DNA of 7,770 nucleotides from JAVBOP01 sp031550405. Lineage in GTDB: Bacteria > Bacteroidota > Ignavibacteria > Kapaibacteriales > UBA2268. The notes below the pieces were generated by a model that saw nothing but the letters and a program-made list of their open reading frames with translations, did not search any database and was not told the DNA's origin. The position numbers and the translations under genes were made by a program. Numbering within the stretch: the stretch's first letter is position 1; every line of letters starts with the position of its first letter. Of the stretch, positions 1 through 6,305 are shown piece by piece. The DNA lies in NCBI GenBank assembly GCA_031550405.1, contig JAVBOP010000201.1, positions 1 through 7,770 of the forward strand, read 5' to 3'.

Positions 1-235
1 ATTCAAATTTTGCATTATTAATACCAGAAAAAATATTATACGCAAATGCTTGAGAACTTTTTAAACTACCTGCCCATCTATGAAATTTAAAATCAGGTTG
101 TTTCCCAAAGAAATTGTCCAGTTTGTTCTTCAGTACATGACTGTGATGACTGTGTATGCCATTCGTTATAATTTTTTTTCCAGTTTTCTCAAAACCTTTA
201 ATAGCAAAATTTATTATTTCATCGTTATATTTCAT
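1..235 (-). CDS. 5' part of an unrecognised gene, possibly a PD-(D/E)XK-type nuclease (runs off left edge)
   Basis: An open frame runs leftward from ATG at 235 to the window edge, giving 78 codons with no stop. An in-frame TAA lies nine codons upstream and no other ATG falls between, so 235 is the first possible start. A loose GGAG lies 13 bases before the ATG. The visible protein is soluble and basic. It carries a histidine-rich stretch (NGIHSHHSH, about residues 27-35) and the motif HRWAGSLKSSQAFAYNIF (about 54-71). From memory, an H-x-R/W...SSQAF-x-N-F pattern occurs near the N-terminus of a PD-(D/E)XK family of putative restriction-type nucleases (PGN_0703-like). The catalytic part would lie outside the window, so this is tentative. 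The gene follows the VgrG spike on the same strand after a 119-bp gap, a place where injection systems often carry cargo, but it could be unrelated. Confidence 0.7.
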   Translation of the reverse strand, partial: MKYNDEIINFAIKGFEKTGKKIITNGIHSHHSHVLKNKLDNFFGKQPDFKFHRWAGSLKSSQAFAYNIFSGINNAKFE

Positions 236-261
236 ATTGTTATTTTTTCTCCATATTTTTT

Positions 262-354
262 ATACGCATATAGAATATATGAACATATATTCACAATCCG
301 GCGTATGTAATACGCCCCTCCTCTACTTCTCACTCCTAATTTACAACCTCTCAC
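262..354. repeat. Intergenic hairpin element, copy 1 (divergent, left arm missing)
   Basis: This fills the gap between the spike gene and the next gene. It has an AT-rich palindrome at 273-292 (GAATATA / TATATTC) and a perfect stem at 300-316 (GGCGTAT-gta-ATACGCC). A pyrimidine-rich tail of degenerate CTTCTCACTCCTAA-like units follows at 317-354 and abuts the spike stop codon. The core ATGAAcATATATTCAcAATCC matches the cores of the two other copies. The purine-rich left arm seen in those copies is absent. Confidence 0.6.
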
Positions 355-2145
355 TTAATTTATCATTACCATTGCACCTTTGACGACTGTTTGTCCAGAG
401 GCTGATAGTTCTGCTGATGCTGTGCCTTGTGCTTTAAGTGTGGTTTTAGCTTTTAGTTCAACCTGCATACCTTCGCCTGTTAAGTTGGTTTTGGCTTTCA
501 TTGCTAAATTTGTGCCTGCTTCTATATTGATGTTCATCTTGGATTTGATATTAATATCTTTCGGCGAATCAAGCGTAATGCCGCTGTCATTCATCACAAT
601 TTTATTATTATTCTGGTCTTTCAGCGTAATACCTTTCGCTTCATCGCTAATTTCAATCATATTTTTGCCCGGCGTCGTTATCGTTATAATTTTCTTCTCT
701 TCATTAAATTCAATCTTCATCTTCTCTTTCGTAACAATCGCACGTGTATGATTTTCTGCTGCAAGCTGGTAAGCCGGAGCTTGGCTACTGCTATACAGAC
801 TGCCCAATATGACTGCGTGGCATGGATCATTATTGAAAAAGCCCAAAACCACCTCATCTCCAACATCAGGAATGAAAAATGCACCATATCCTTTGCTTGA
901 CCAGAAATTAGCCAACCTTGCCCATACCATATTTTTTTCGCCATTCAATACAGGAATTTCTACTTGCACTTTATATTCTTTGGTTGGATCTTTATCTAAT
1001 TTTGTTACTTTTCCTATATGCAAGCCCTCAATTCCGGGCAAAAAACCAGAAGCATTCGGTGCAACAACATCAGGATTTTCCGTAACATTTGCTGCAGAAA
1101 TTCCCATTCCAGCTTTGGTAATCCATTCGCCTTCCTTTATTTCATGCTCAACCGAGCCAACATATACATTGCCATTAAAACGCTTTCCAAAACCATCAAT
1201 TTCAATCGTGCAGCCCGGCACAACTTTAGAATTGCCATAAAATTTGATATGACCATTTATTCTTGCTAATCCTGTTTTCAGCATTTGCGAATCTGCCCAT
1301 GATTTGAGAGCCGACTTATCAGGACAAAGAGCCGTTTGCAATATCCATTTATCACTTCCTGCTGCTTTTGCCAATTTGGCAGGAGTTGCATCACCTTGGT
1401 CATTCAGTGTTGGAGAACTGCCTTTTGCTGTCATAATTGCTTGCTGTTTAGGATTCCAAGCAACAGCTTCAACATTTACCTGTTGTGTATCTGCTTGTAA
1501 TTCACCTTGAAATTCTATTAAATCCATGCCATAAGTAACCTTAACGACCGCCGAACCATCGACTTTTGGTTCTTTTATGCTTACATTTTTTTTATCAGTA
1601 ATGACAACCAATCCATTCGCATCAGCACGCGATAACACGAAATCCCAATCCGTACAATAATACTGCACCAATTCATTATATTCAGTTTCAGTATCATCCG
1701 CCGACACCTGCAAACCGCTATATGTACCAACTATCTTCTTAATGGCATCGCTATCTTTCGATTTTTCAAATATTTGATTTTTCCTGCCCAATGTCATCTG
1801 AAACGTGTGATCCTTGCATTCTATCTGCAATGTAGATCTATTTCCCTGCAATATATGCAGGTTATGAGATATGGCTATGCCTTCAAAAATAAATTCTTCA
1901 GCATCGCCATAACCAGCCTCAACACGAATGTTTTTGCCCGGAGCAAATGTATCATCGTCGCTTTCGGGTATTTCGGATTTTGGCATATTTCCTGCTTCGA
2001 AAGTCAAAATACATGTTCCTATTCTATTGACTTCTCTATAACTATGAACGGAAATTAATCCAAAACTATCTTTAATTTTATTCCCTTCGCTATAGATACT
2101 AACGCGAAGCGGTTTATCTGTGTTTTTATTAGGTGAATCTGCCAT
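355..2145 (-). CDS. vgrG: VgrG-type spike protein of a contractile injection system
   Basis: A 596-residue protein of the Vgr family, the trimeric spike that tips the inner tube and docks it on the baseplate (T4 gp27-gp5 equivalent). Residues ~10-355 fit the gp27-like / phage late control D hub domain. Residues ~372-452 form the gp5-like OB fold, with the hallmark run PDVGDEVVLGFFNNDP (426-441) followed by VILGSLY (445-451). From ~465 to the end are short alternating beta repeats (ITITTPG, ITLKDQ, ITLDSP, INIKSK, INIEAG), as expected for the beta-helical needle. The ending VKGAMVMIN is typical of spikes that accept a PAAR tip. No extra C-terminal effector domain is present, so the length is that of a plain spike. 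ATG at 2145 has no Shine-Dalgarno site. The pairing with a short AAA+ ATPase two genes upstream points to an eCIS-like system (Afp8/PVC8 equivalent) rather than a ClpV T6SS. No PAAR, sheath or tube gene is in view. Confidence 0.95.
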   Translation of the reverse strand: MADSPNKNTDKPLRVSIYSEGNKIKDSFGLISVHSYREVNRIGTCILTFEAGNMPKSEIPESDDDTFAPGKNIRVEAGYGDAEEFIFEGIAISHNLHILQGNRSTLQIECKDHTFQMTLGRKNQIFEKSKDSDAIKKIVGTYSGLQVSADDTETEYNELVQYYCTDWDFVLSRADANGLVVITDKKNVSIKEPKVDGSAVVKVTYGMDLIEFQGELQADTQQVNVEAVAWNPKQQAIMTAKGSSPTLNDQGDATPAKLAKAAGSDKWILQTALCPDKSALKSWADSQMLKTGLARINGHIKFYGNSKVVPGCTIEIDGFGKRFNGNVYVGSVEHEIKEGEWITKAGMGISAANVTENPDVVAPNASGFLPGIEGLHIGKVTKLDKDPTKEYKVQVEIPVLNGEKNMVWARLANFWSSKGYGAFFIPDVGDEVVLGFFNNDPCHAVILGSLYSSSQAPAYQLAAENHTRAIVTKEKMKIEFNEEKKIITITTPGKNMIEISDEAKGITLKDQNNNKIVMNDSGITLDSPKDINIKSKMNINIEAGTNLAMKAKTNLTGEGMQVELKAKTTLKAQGTASAELSASGQTVVKGAMVMIN

Positions 2146-2150
2146 AATAA

Positions 2151-2298
2151 TTAAGTTAAAAGTTAGAAAATAGGAGTTAGAAGTTTAGGATAACTAATAG
2201 TATGTATTAGCAAATATTTATGAATATATATTCATAAATCTGCAGGATTTATATCTTCTATTTCTAACTTCTCACTTCTCACTACTATATTCTACTTT
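2151..2298. repeat. Intergenic hairpin element, copy 2
   Basis: This fills nearly the whole 153-bp gap between the membrane-protein gene and the spike gene. It shows AGTTAGAAA (2161-2169) pairing with TTTCTAACT (2261-2269), the left-arm unit AGTTAGAAGTTT (2175-2186) shared with copy 3, and stem CTAATA/TATTAG (2194-2210). A perfect 24-base palindrome lies at 2216-2239 and stem ATAAATC-tgcag-GATTTAT at 2234-2252. A pyrimidine-rich tail of CTTCTAA/CTTCTCA units runs to the stop codon of the upstream cistron. The layout matches copy 3, with different stem and loop bases. Confidence 0.75.
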
Positions 2299-3537
2299 TT
2301 ACGGTAAATTTTTTCTGTTTTTTACTTTTTTCAAAATGGGTATAATGAACAAAAAAAGAGCCGGAGCAAGCATAAGGAACTTACGTTTTCCGTCATCTAA
2401 AGTGAAAACATTATCACGCGACATACATTCTATAGTATTAAATGCCAATATATAAATCTCTGCAATTGCAATAATAGCAACAGCATACACAATATCAATA
2501 TTATTATGAACATAAGACGAAACTGCCGGCACAAACCAATATAAAATAGCCAATATTATAATAACGGCAATAACTATTGCAAGTATAAAAGCATATAATT
2601 CCCATTCATTGTCCGGATAATCGCTGTTCATTATGGCTTTTATATCATCCAATCGAAACTCCGTTGAGCTGGTTTCAGGAAATGAATCAATATAATATCT
2701 TGCTAAATAGAATTGATTCAATATTTGTGAAAAAATATTAATTTTTTTTGCTTCAGAAACATCTAAAACATCATCAACAGGACACACATTCGGCGGATAA
2801 TTTGCCAATGTTAAAAACACACTGTCAGCCATTTGCGTCAATCCACAAAGATAATCTTTATGGTTTTTGCCTTTTTCTATATCAAATTTTAAATATAATC
2901 CTAACAGCTGATTACTTCCTCTGATTTCATTTATACGAGAACTATCTACTAATAAACTAATAGACTTAACTAATTGCGCCATAGCTCGTTTTTCTTTAAA
3001 TGAAAAATCTGGAAAATTAAATTCAATACCCGACAGTATCCTTTTATTAAAATATTTTAATGATATTCGATTAACATTATATATATAAGAAAATACTTCT
3101 TCAAAGCAATTCAAAACCGCTAATGAATCATGAAGGAACAAATCTGTATTTGCAGTACCAACGCAGGTTAATTTAAGATTCAACGACGAACTGTCCGAAT
3201 AATTATTAAAAACTAATTCTTTTTTTATTATATCAGATTTTGGCTTCATCAAAGGCAAAATATACCGCATATAATATAGCATATCAAACGTATCTCGCGT
3301 CTGTATCATATTTTGCACGTCAGAATTAAGTTGAACTCCAAAAGTACGTGCAATATCTTCCAGCGACGCAATGTAGCGATAAGTTGTATCTTTAACTGTA
3401 TCTATTTTTATTATTGTGTCGATTTTAATAATAACATCAGAACTATCAGTCCAATATTCGCCATCAGCTTCTTGGCTTTGCCCAAATGATATATTTGCGG
3501 ATAGAAAAATAAAAATAATTAATAAAAGTGTTCTCAT
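2299..3537 (-). CDS. Unrecognised exported membrane protein in the injection-system cluster
   Basis: A 412-residue protein that I do not recognise. Residues 1-19 look like a cleavable signal peptide (hydrophobic LLLIIFIFL, then SANISFG before QSQ), with no lipobox cysteine. Residues ~20-312 are a polar, probably periplasmic domain containing a short internal repeat (IIKIDT twice, 36-47) and several cysteines (125, 144, 231, 252). Three membrane spans follow at ~315-336, ~346-367 and ~386-402, and the tail KKVKNRKNLP is strongly basic. With the signal peptide and the positive-inside rule, this predicts an outside N-terminal domain and a cytoplasmic C-terminus. The gene sits between the AAA+ ATPase and the spike on the same strand, which suggests a role with the injection apparatus such as a membrane anchor or receptor. 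That is inference from context only. The start has no Shine-Dalgarno site, as for its neighbours. Confidence 0.88.
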   Translation of the reverse strand: MRTLLLIIFIFLSANISFGQSQEADGEYWTDSSDVIIKIDTIIKIDTVKDTTYRYIASLEDIARTFGVQLNSDVQNMIQTRDTFDMLYYMRYILPLMKPKSDIIKKELVFNNYSDSSSLNLKLTCVGTANTDLFLHDSLAVLNCFEEVFSYIYNVNRISLKYFNKRILSGIEFNFPDFSFKEKRAMAQLVKSISLLVDSSRINEIRGSNQLLGLYLKFDIEKGKNHKDYLCGLTQMADSVFLTLANYPPNVCPVDDVLDVSEAKKINIFSQILNQFYLARYYIDSFPETSSTEFRLDDIKAIMNSDYPDNEWELYAFILAIVIAVIIILAILYWFVPAVSSYVHNNIDIVYAVAIIAIAEIYILAFNTIECMSRDNVFTLDDGKRKFLMLAPALFLFIIPILKKVKNRKNLP

Positions 3538-3550
3538 AACAAATATAGAT

Positions 3551-3683
3551 ATAAAGTTATAAATTAGTAGTTAGAAGTTTTGGAAGCTAATACTTCGTAT
3601 TAGCGATATCTATTGATATTTATTCATAAATCCGCTTCGGATTTATATCCACAACTTCTAACTCCTCACTTCTAATTTCTAAC
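3551..3683. repeat. Intergenic hairpin element, copy 3 (best preserved)
   Basis: This fills the 146-bp gap between the ATPase and membrane-protein genes. The outer arms are a perfect 11-bp inverted repeat, AGTTAGAAGTT (3569-3579) and AACTTCTAACT (3653-3663). Inside are stems CTAATAC-ttc-GTATTAG (3587-3603) and ATAAATCCG-ctt-CGGATTTAT (3626-3646). The pyrimidine-rich tail of CTTCTAA/CTCCTCA units reaches the ATPase stop codon. Compared with copy 2, the second stem has gained CG pairs on both sides, so pairing is kept while sequence changes. Confidence 0.78.
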
Positions 3684-4988
3684 TTAAATAATTTTTCCTT
3701 CTTTTTGTAGTTCTTTATTAATAGCATATTTAAAAATATCTATGGGCAATTTCGATTCTTTACTTTCATAAAGTTTAATTGCACATGTTTGTATAACATT
3801 AACCATGCTGCCGCCTGACAATTTATATTCAGCCGCCTGATGTAAAAAATCCTCGGCATTGTCGGAAATCCATTCGTCAGGCAACATCTGCTTCCAAAGC
3901 TGGTAACGCAAACGCACATCAGGCATAGGAAAATACAACGCCGATTGAAAACGCCGAAAAAATGCCTCGTATATATTTTCCATCAAATTTGTCGCAAGTA
4001 TTACCATGCCTGAAAAATCTTCTATACGTTGCAACAAATATGCTACTTCTTGATTGGCATGGCGATCGTTTGATGATTGAGTTTCTGTGCGTTGCCCAAA
4101 AAGTGCATCAGCTTCGTCAAAAAAAAGTATCCAATTTTGATGCTCAGCTTTATCAAATATTTTCGATAGATTTTTCTCTGTTTCACCTATATATTTCGAT
4201 ACAATCATAGACAAATCCACACGATAAACATCCACATTATTTTGCCTGCCAAGCAGTGTAGCTGTTAGAGTTTTTCCAGTTCCCGGCGGACCATAAAACA
4301 AACATCGATAACCTTGTTTAATAATTTTATTTAGCTGCCAGCGTTCCCGTATTTCTGACTGATTTTTAAGCCAGCAAACAATGTCATCTAACTCCTCACG
4401 CAAATTATAAGTCAAAACCAAATCCGACCAATCCAATTGCGTAGTAATACGTTTGGCAGGAAAATTTGAATTATATTCTGGTTCATACTTAGAATTATGA
4501 ATTTTTGTTAATAATTCGTCGGAAACAACTAATCGACCGCTAAGAAATGGCTCGCCTTCGCCTTGTCCTTCAAGATGCAGAATATTATTTTTACAAAACC
4601 AATGTTCTTTATTGAATATCTGCGTAACTTCATTACGTTTATCATAGTTACTTGTATCTGACAAAATGAATGCAGCGGTTTCTCCTGTTGGTAAAAAGCC
4701 ATTATGAGAACTACCTTTCCAGCCGCCAAATTCGGTGTATTGTCTATCCAAGTCTTTATTTTTTATGAAAAACAGGTCAAGTGTTTGCGGGCTTATATGC
4801 GGCATGAGTGCAAGCAAAAGTATTATTCTTTCATTAAAAGTTAGTTCTTGCTTGCCGAGAGAATCAAAATATGAATTAATATTCATATTTTCAGGAAATG
4901 GAATATCTTCAATTGAAGCATGTTTGCTTTCCTGATTAAAATATATTGCAAAAACAGTATGTAAAACCTGTTGAAAATATGAAACCAT
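3684..4988 (-). CDS. AAA+ ATPase of eCIS type (Afp15/PVC15-like)
   Basis: A 434-residue cytoplasmic ATPase with one AAA+ module. Residues 1-~185 are a family-specific N-terminal region with no motif I can name. The ATPase core has Walker A GPPGTGKT (233-240), Walker B ILFFDEAD (287-294), sensor 1 in ILATN (330-334, Asn334) and an arginine-finger pair in FFRRF (343-347). A small helical-lid motif, LSGGSMVNVI, lies at 390-399. All catalytic residues are present, so it should be active. One-domain AAA+ proteins of this kind accompany Afp/PVC/MAC-type extracellular contractile injection systems, where Afp15-like ATPases are needed for proper particle assembly. It lacks the ClpB-like double module of the T6SS disassembly ATPase ClpV. 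It is the first gene of the leftward set, with a candidate promoter about 60 bases upstream. ATG at 4988 has no Shine-Dalgarno site. The family is certain, and the eCIS link is likely because the Vgr spike is close by. Confidence 0.92.
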   Translation of the reverse strand: MVSYFQQVLHTVFAIYFNQESKHASIEDIPFPENMNINSYFDSLGKQELTFNERIILLLALMPHISPQTLDLFFIKNKDLDRQYTEFGGWKGSSHNGFLPTGETAAFILSDTSNYDKRNEVTQIFNKEHWFCKNNILHLEGQGEGEPFLSGRLVVSDELLTKIHNSKYEPEYNSNFPAKRITTQLDWSDLVLTYNLREELDDIVCWLKNQSEIRERWQLNKIIKQGYRCLFYGPPGTGKTLTATLLGRQNNVDVYRVDLSMIVSKYIGETEKNLSKIFDKAEHQNWILFFDEADALFGQRTETQSSNDRHANQEVAYLLQRIEDFSGMVILATNLMENIYEAFFRRFQSALYFPMPDVRLRYQLWKQMLPDEWISDNAEDFLHQAAEYKLSGGSMVNVIQTCAIKLYESKESKLPIDIFKYAINKELQKEGKII

Positions 4989-5045
4989 GACTTATAAGTT
5001 GCTAATCTAAAAGTCTAAAATAAAGAATATTCTTCACTTATTTCG

Positions 5046-5078
5046 CAACTATATAATAAAAATTAATCTACATTCAAA
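5046..5078 (-). promoter_or_regulatory. Candidate Bacteroidota promoter for the ATPase and downstream genes
   Basis: Read leftward, TTTG (5078-5075) is followed after 21 bases by TATAGTTG (5053-5046). This fits the Bacteroidota -33 TTTG / -7 TAnnTTTG consensus with one mismatch. It would start transcription near 5039, about 50 bases before the ATPase ATG. The match rests on pattern alone in an AT-rich region. Confidence 0.4.
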
Positions 5079-5128
5079 CAAAAAGCCGTTGATATTGCTT
5101 AATATATTTTGCAAACGCTGACGACCCC

Positions 5129-5251
5129 GAAGAAAACCATGCTTAATTTTATTGACACTATAGCAACGGGGATAACTCACGTACTTATAACTAAGTTGAA
5201 ATTGTAATAACTACAAATACCATAGATATATTACAATGCTGCGTTTTCTTC
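5129..5251. repeat. Nested inverted repeats
   Basis: Outer arms GAAGAAAAC (5129-5137) and GTTTTCTTC (5243-5251) enclose inner arms ATTGTAATA (5201-5209) and TATTACAAT (5229-5237). Both are perfect 9-bp pairs. A shorter CCGTTG / CAACGG pair (about 5087 and 5165) overlaps on the left. The block is less AT-rich than its surroundings and fits no gene. It could be a structured RNA or the remains of a mobile element. Confidence 0.45.
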
Positions 5252-5431
5252 TGTCGGTTTGGGAGATTTTGTTTGGCTTTGATGGCGTTGGATTTTCATT
5301 CTTTTTTCGATAATATAAAAATATTATTTTTGATGTTATTTATTTTTTTGCTAAATTACAGTTAAACAATAACAGTTTTTTAAATGAATTTTCAATTTAC
5401 AAACATGTCAAGTATGAATATAGAGATTACA

Positions 5432-5526
5432 TGGAGTCATTGGTAGCAGGATAGCAAGGAGGTCATTATGATACCATCTTAGAGTTCATGTATTTCCATA
5501 TCCTCGCTATCCTGCCGAAAACTCCA
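5432..5526. repeat. Two-part long inverted repeat upstream of the Crp/Fnr gene
   Basis: Arms GCAGGATAGCAAGGA (5446-5460) and TCCTCGCTATCCTGC (5501-5515) pair over 15 bases with one mismatch around a 40-base loop. Outside them TGGAGT (5432-5437) pairs with ACTCCA (5521-5526), separated by unpaired spacers of 8 and 5 bases. It could be a structured leader, a regulator site or a remnant of a small mobile element. No T-tract follows, so it does not look like a simple terminator. Confidence 0.65.
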
Positions 5527-5609
5527 ACAAACAATTTCTAATCCTTGATATTTTCTTAAAAAAAGCAAAAATACTTAAAAATAGATTATTTATTTTTCCA
5601 CTTTAAAAA

Positions 5610-5615
5610 AAGGAG
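5610..5615 (+). promoter_or_regulatory. Strong Shine-Dalgarno site
   Basis: AAGGAG lies 8 bases before ATG 5624, within an A-rich run. It fixes the start of the Crp/Fnr-type gene. It stands out because the leftward genes have no such site. Confidence 0.7.
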
Positions 5616-5623
5616 ACATAATC

Positions 5624-6112
5624 ATGTTTTCAGAAGAAATTAATTTTAAATTAGAAGACAAAATTGTATCGGAATCATTTGACGGCATCGTTTCGTTTGC
5701 AAAAGAAGATAATAGTCCGTTTCAGCCATTTACCGCTGAACCATCAGATATATTGGTTCAGGAAGGAGACATTGCGAAAAATATTTATGTTTTTACAGAT
5801 GGTATTGCAATATTACGCAAAACGGCAAAGCATCAAACTAAAAACTGTTTTCCGTACATTGTTGATGATTTTCACACTCAAAGCAATATTGCTGTTCCTC
5901 ATAGATGCTGGACGGGAAATGAACGTGCAATTTACAACCTCGAAGCTGTTATAAAAGTTACTGGTTATTTGATCTCTAAGGACGATTGGGACATCGCTGT
6001 GCAGCAAAATCCCAAACTGGATTTCTATTTTGATATAGTTTCTCAATTTATGATATACCGTTCAAGGCATCAAAAAGATGTGTTTCTTCATAATCTTATG
6101 TTAAGGATTTGA
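5624..6112 (+). CDS. Crp/Fnr-family regulator, N-terminal sensor part (frameshifted gene)
   Basis: A 162-residue frame equivalent to the cyclic-nucleotide-binding-like beta-barrel and dimer helix of a Crp/Fnr regulator. The barrel signature is ILVQEGDIAKNIYVFTDGIA (43-62), matching the family pattern vxxEGdxakxxyfvxxGxa. The phosphate-cassette region (~92-112) lacks the GE(L/I)AL..R motif of cAMP binders, as is common in Bacteroidota members, so no ligand is predicted. Residues ~130-157 (NPKLDFYFDIVSQFM through FLHN) fit the dimerisation helix. The frame then ends early as LMLRI-stop, before any DNA-binding domain. The missing helix-turn-helix is encoded just downstream in another frame and is already open from 6094, so the shift lies at about 6088-6100. 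A full product would be about 210 residues, the usual family size. The gene is divergent from the injection-system genes. It is probably a pseudogene or a sequencing error, less likely two coupled proteins. Confidence 0.8.
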   Translation: MFSEEINFKLEDKIVSESFDGIVSFAKEDNSPFQPFTAEPSDILVQEGDIAKNIYVFTDGIAILRKTAKHQTKNCFPYIVDDFHTQSNIAVPHRCWTGNERAIYNLEAVIKVTGYLISKDDWDIAVQQNPKLDFYFDIVSQFMIYRSRHQKDVFLHNLMLRI

Positions 6113-6267
6113 TGAAACATTTGTATGAAACAGATTTCCTCATTAATCAAGTACCGCCTGAATACATCGCTTCATGGTTGGGCATAAGTATGAGGCTGTT
6201 TTATAGTATCAAGAAAAAATTGAAAGAAGAATTTGCAGCAAAAGGTCTTGGACATCTTATTACATGA
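6112..6267 (+). CDS. Crp/Fnr-family helix-turn-helix part (51 residues), out of frame with its sensor part
   Basis: This short frame begins with ATG overlapping the stop of the preceding frame (TGATG at 6110-6114) and ends at TGA 6265-6267. The product contains VPPEYIASWLGIS (14-26), the near-diagnostic Crp/Fnr pattern vPxxyIASyLGIt that opens the winged helix-turn-helix, followed by a recognition-helix-like MRLFYSIKKKLKEEF (27-41). The frame is open back to 6094 (SYVKDLMKHLYETDF), and this extension also looks like the family (the helix before the turn). So the true gene was probably one frame that shifted by one base near 6090-6100. The ATGA overlap could allow coupled translation of a separate DNA-binding peptide, but there is no ribosome site of its own. 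The recognition segment lacks the common LSR triplet, so DNA specificity may differ. Confidence 0.7.
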   Translation: MKHLYETDFLINQVPPEYIASWLGISMRLFYSIKKKLKEEFAAKGLGHLIT

Positions 6268-6305
6268 ATAAATATTTATTATCCAATATCAAGCCTTTTT
6301 AAAAT

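Larger units (their letters stand above)
4989..5623. other. 635-bp gene-free divergent intergenic region
   Basis: No credible coding frame was found on either strand. The region separates the leftward injection-system genes from the rightward Crp/Fnr-type gene. It holds a leftward promoter candidate (5046-5078), a relatively GC-rich block with nested inverted repeats (about 5085-5330), an AT-only stem at 5310-5327 followed by T residues, and a two-part inverted repeat (5432-5526). The last 50 bases before 5624 are very A/T-rich and end in a strong Shine-Dalgarno site. Confidence 0.7.

Noticed and set aside
80..383. Two overlapping plus-strand frames encoding hydrophobic, Phe/Tyr-rich peptides
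   Set aside because: They are antisense to the better supported leftward gene (1-235) and the repeat element. Their composition reflects AT-rich non-coding strand.
380..1510. Several plus-strand frames of 68-143 codons and a minus-strand frame at 717-944 inside the spike gene
   Set aside because: They are shadows of the spike gene, which has full domain support in its own frame.
3538..3547. TATATTTG on the minus strand just before the membrane-protein ATG, matching the -7 promoter box
   Set aside because: It is only 2 bases from the ATG, so transcription would begin inside the gene, and no -33 box is seen at the right distance. It probably reflects AT-rich sequence.
3684..4988. ClpV-type T6SS disassembly ATPase
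   Set aside because: The protein has a single AAA+ module and 434 residues, whereas ClpV has two modules and about 850-900 residues.
5085..5180. A possible structured RNA such as tmRNA or a riboswitch
   Set aside because: No recognisable tag frame, tRNA-like end or known aptamer core could be found. It is kept only as an unexplained block.
5325..5332. TATTTTTG as a promoter for the Crp/Fnr gene
   Set aside because: No TTTG box lies about 20 bases upstream (the nearest TTG is 34 away), and the leader would be nearly 290 bases.
5432..5526. An integron attC site
   Set aside because: The hairpin is bulged and two-part, but the RYYYAAC / GTTRRRY core sites are missing and no integron cassette is nearby.
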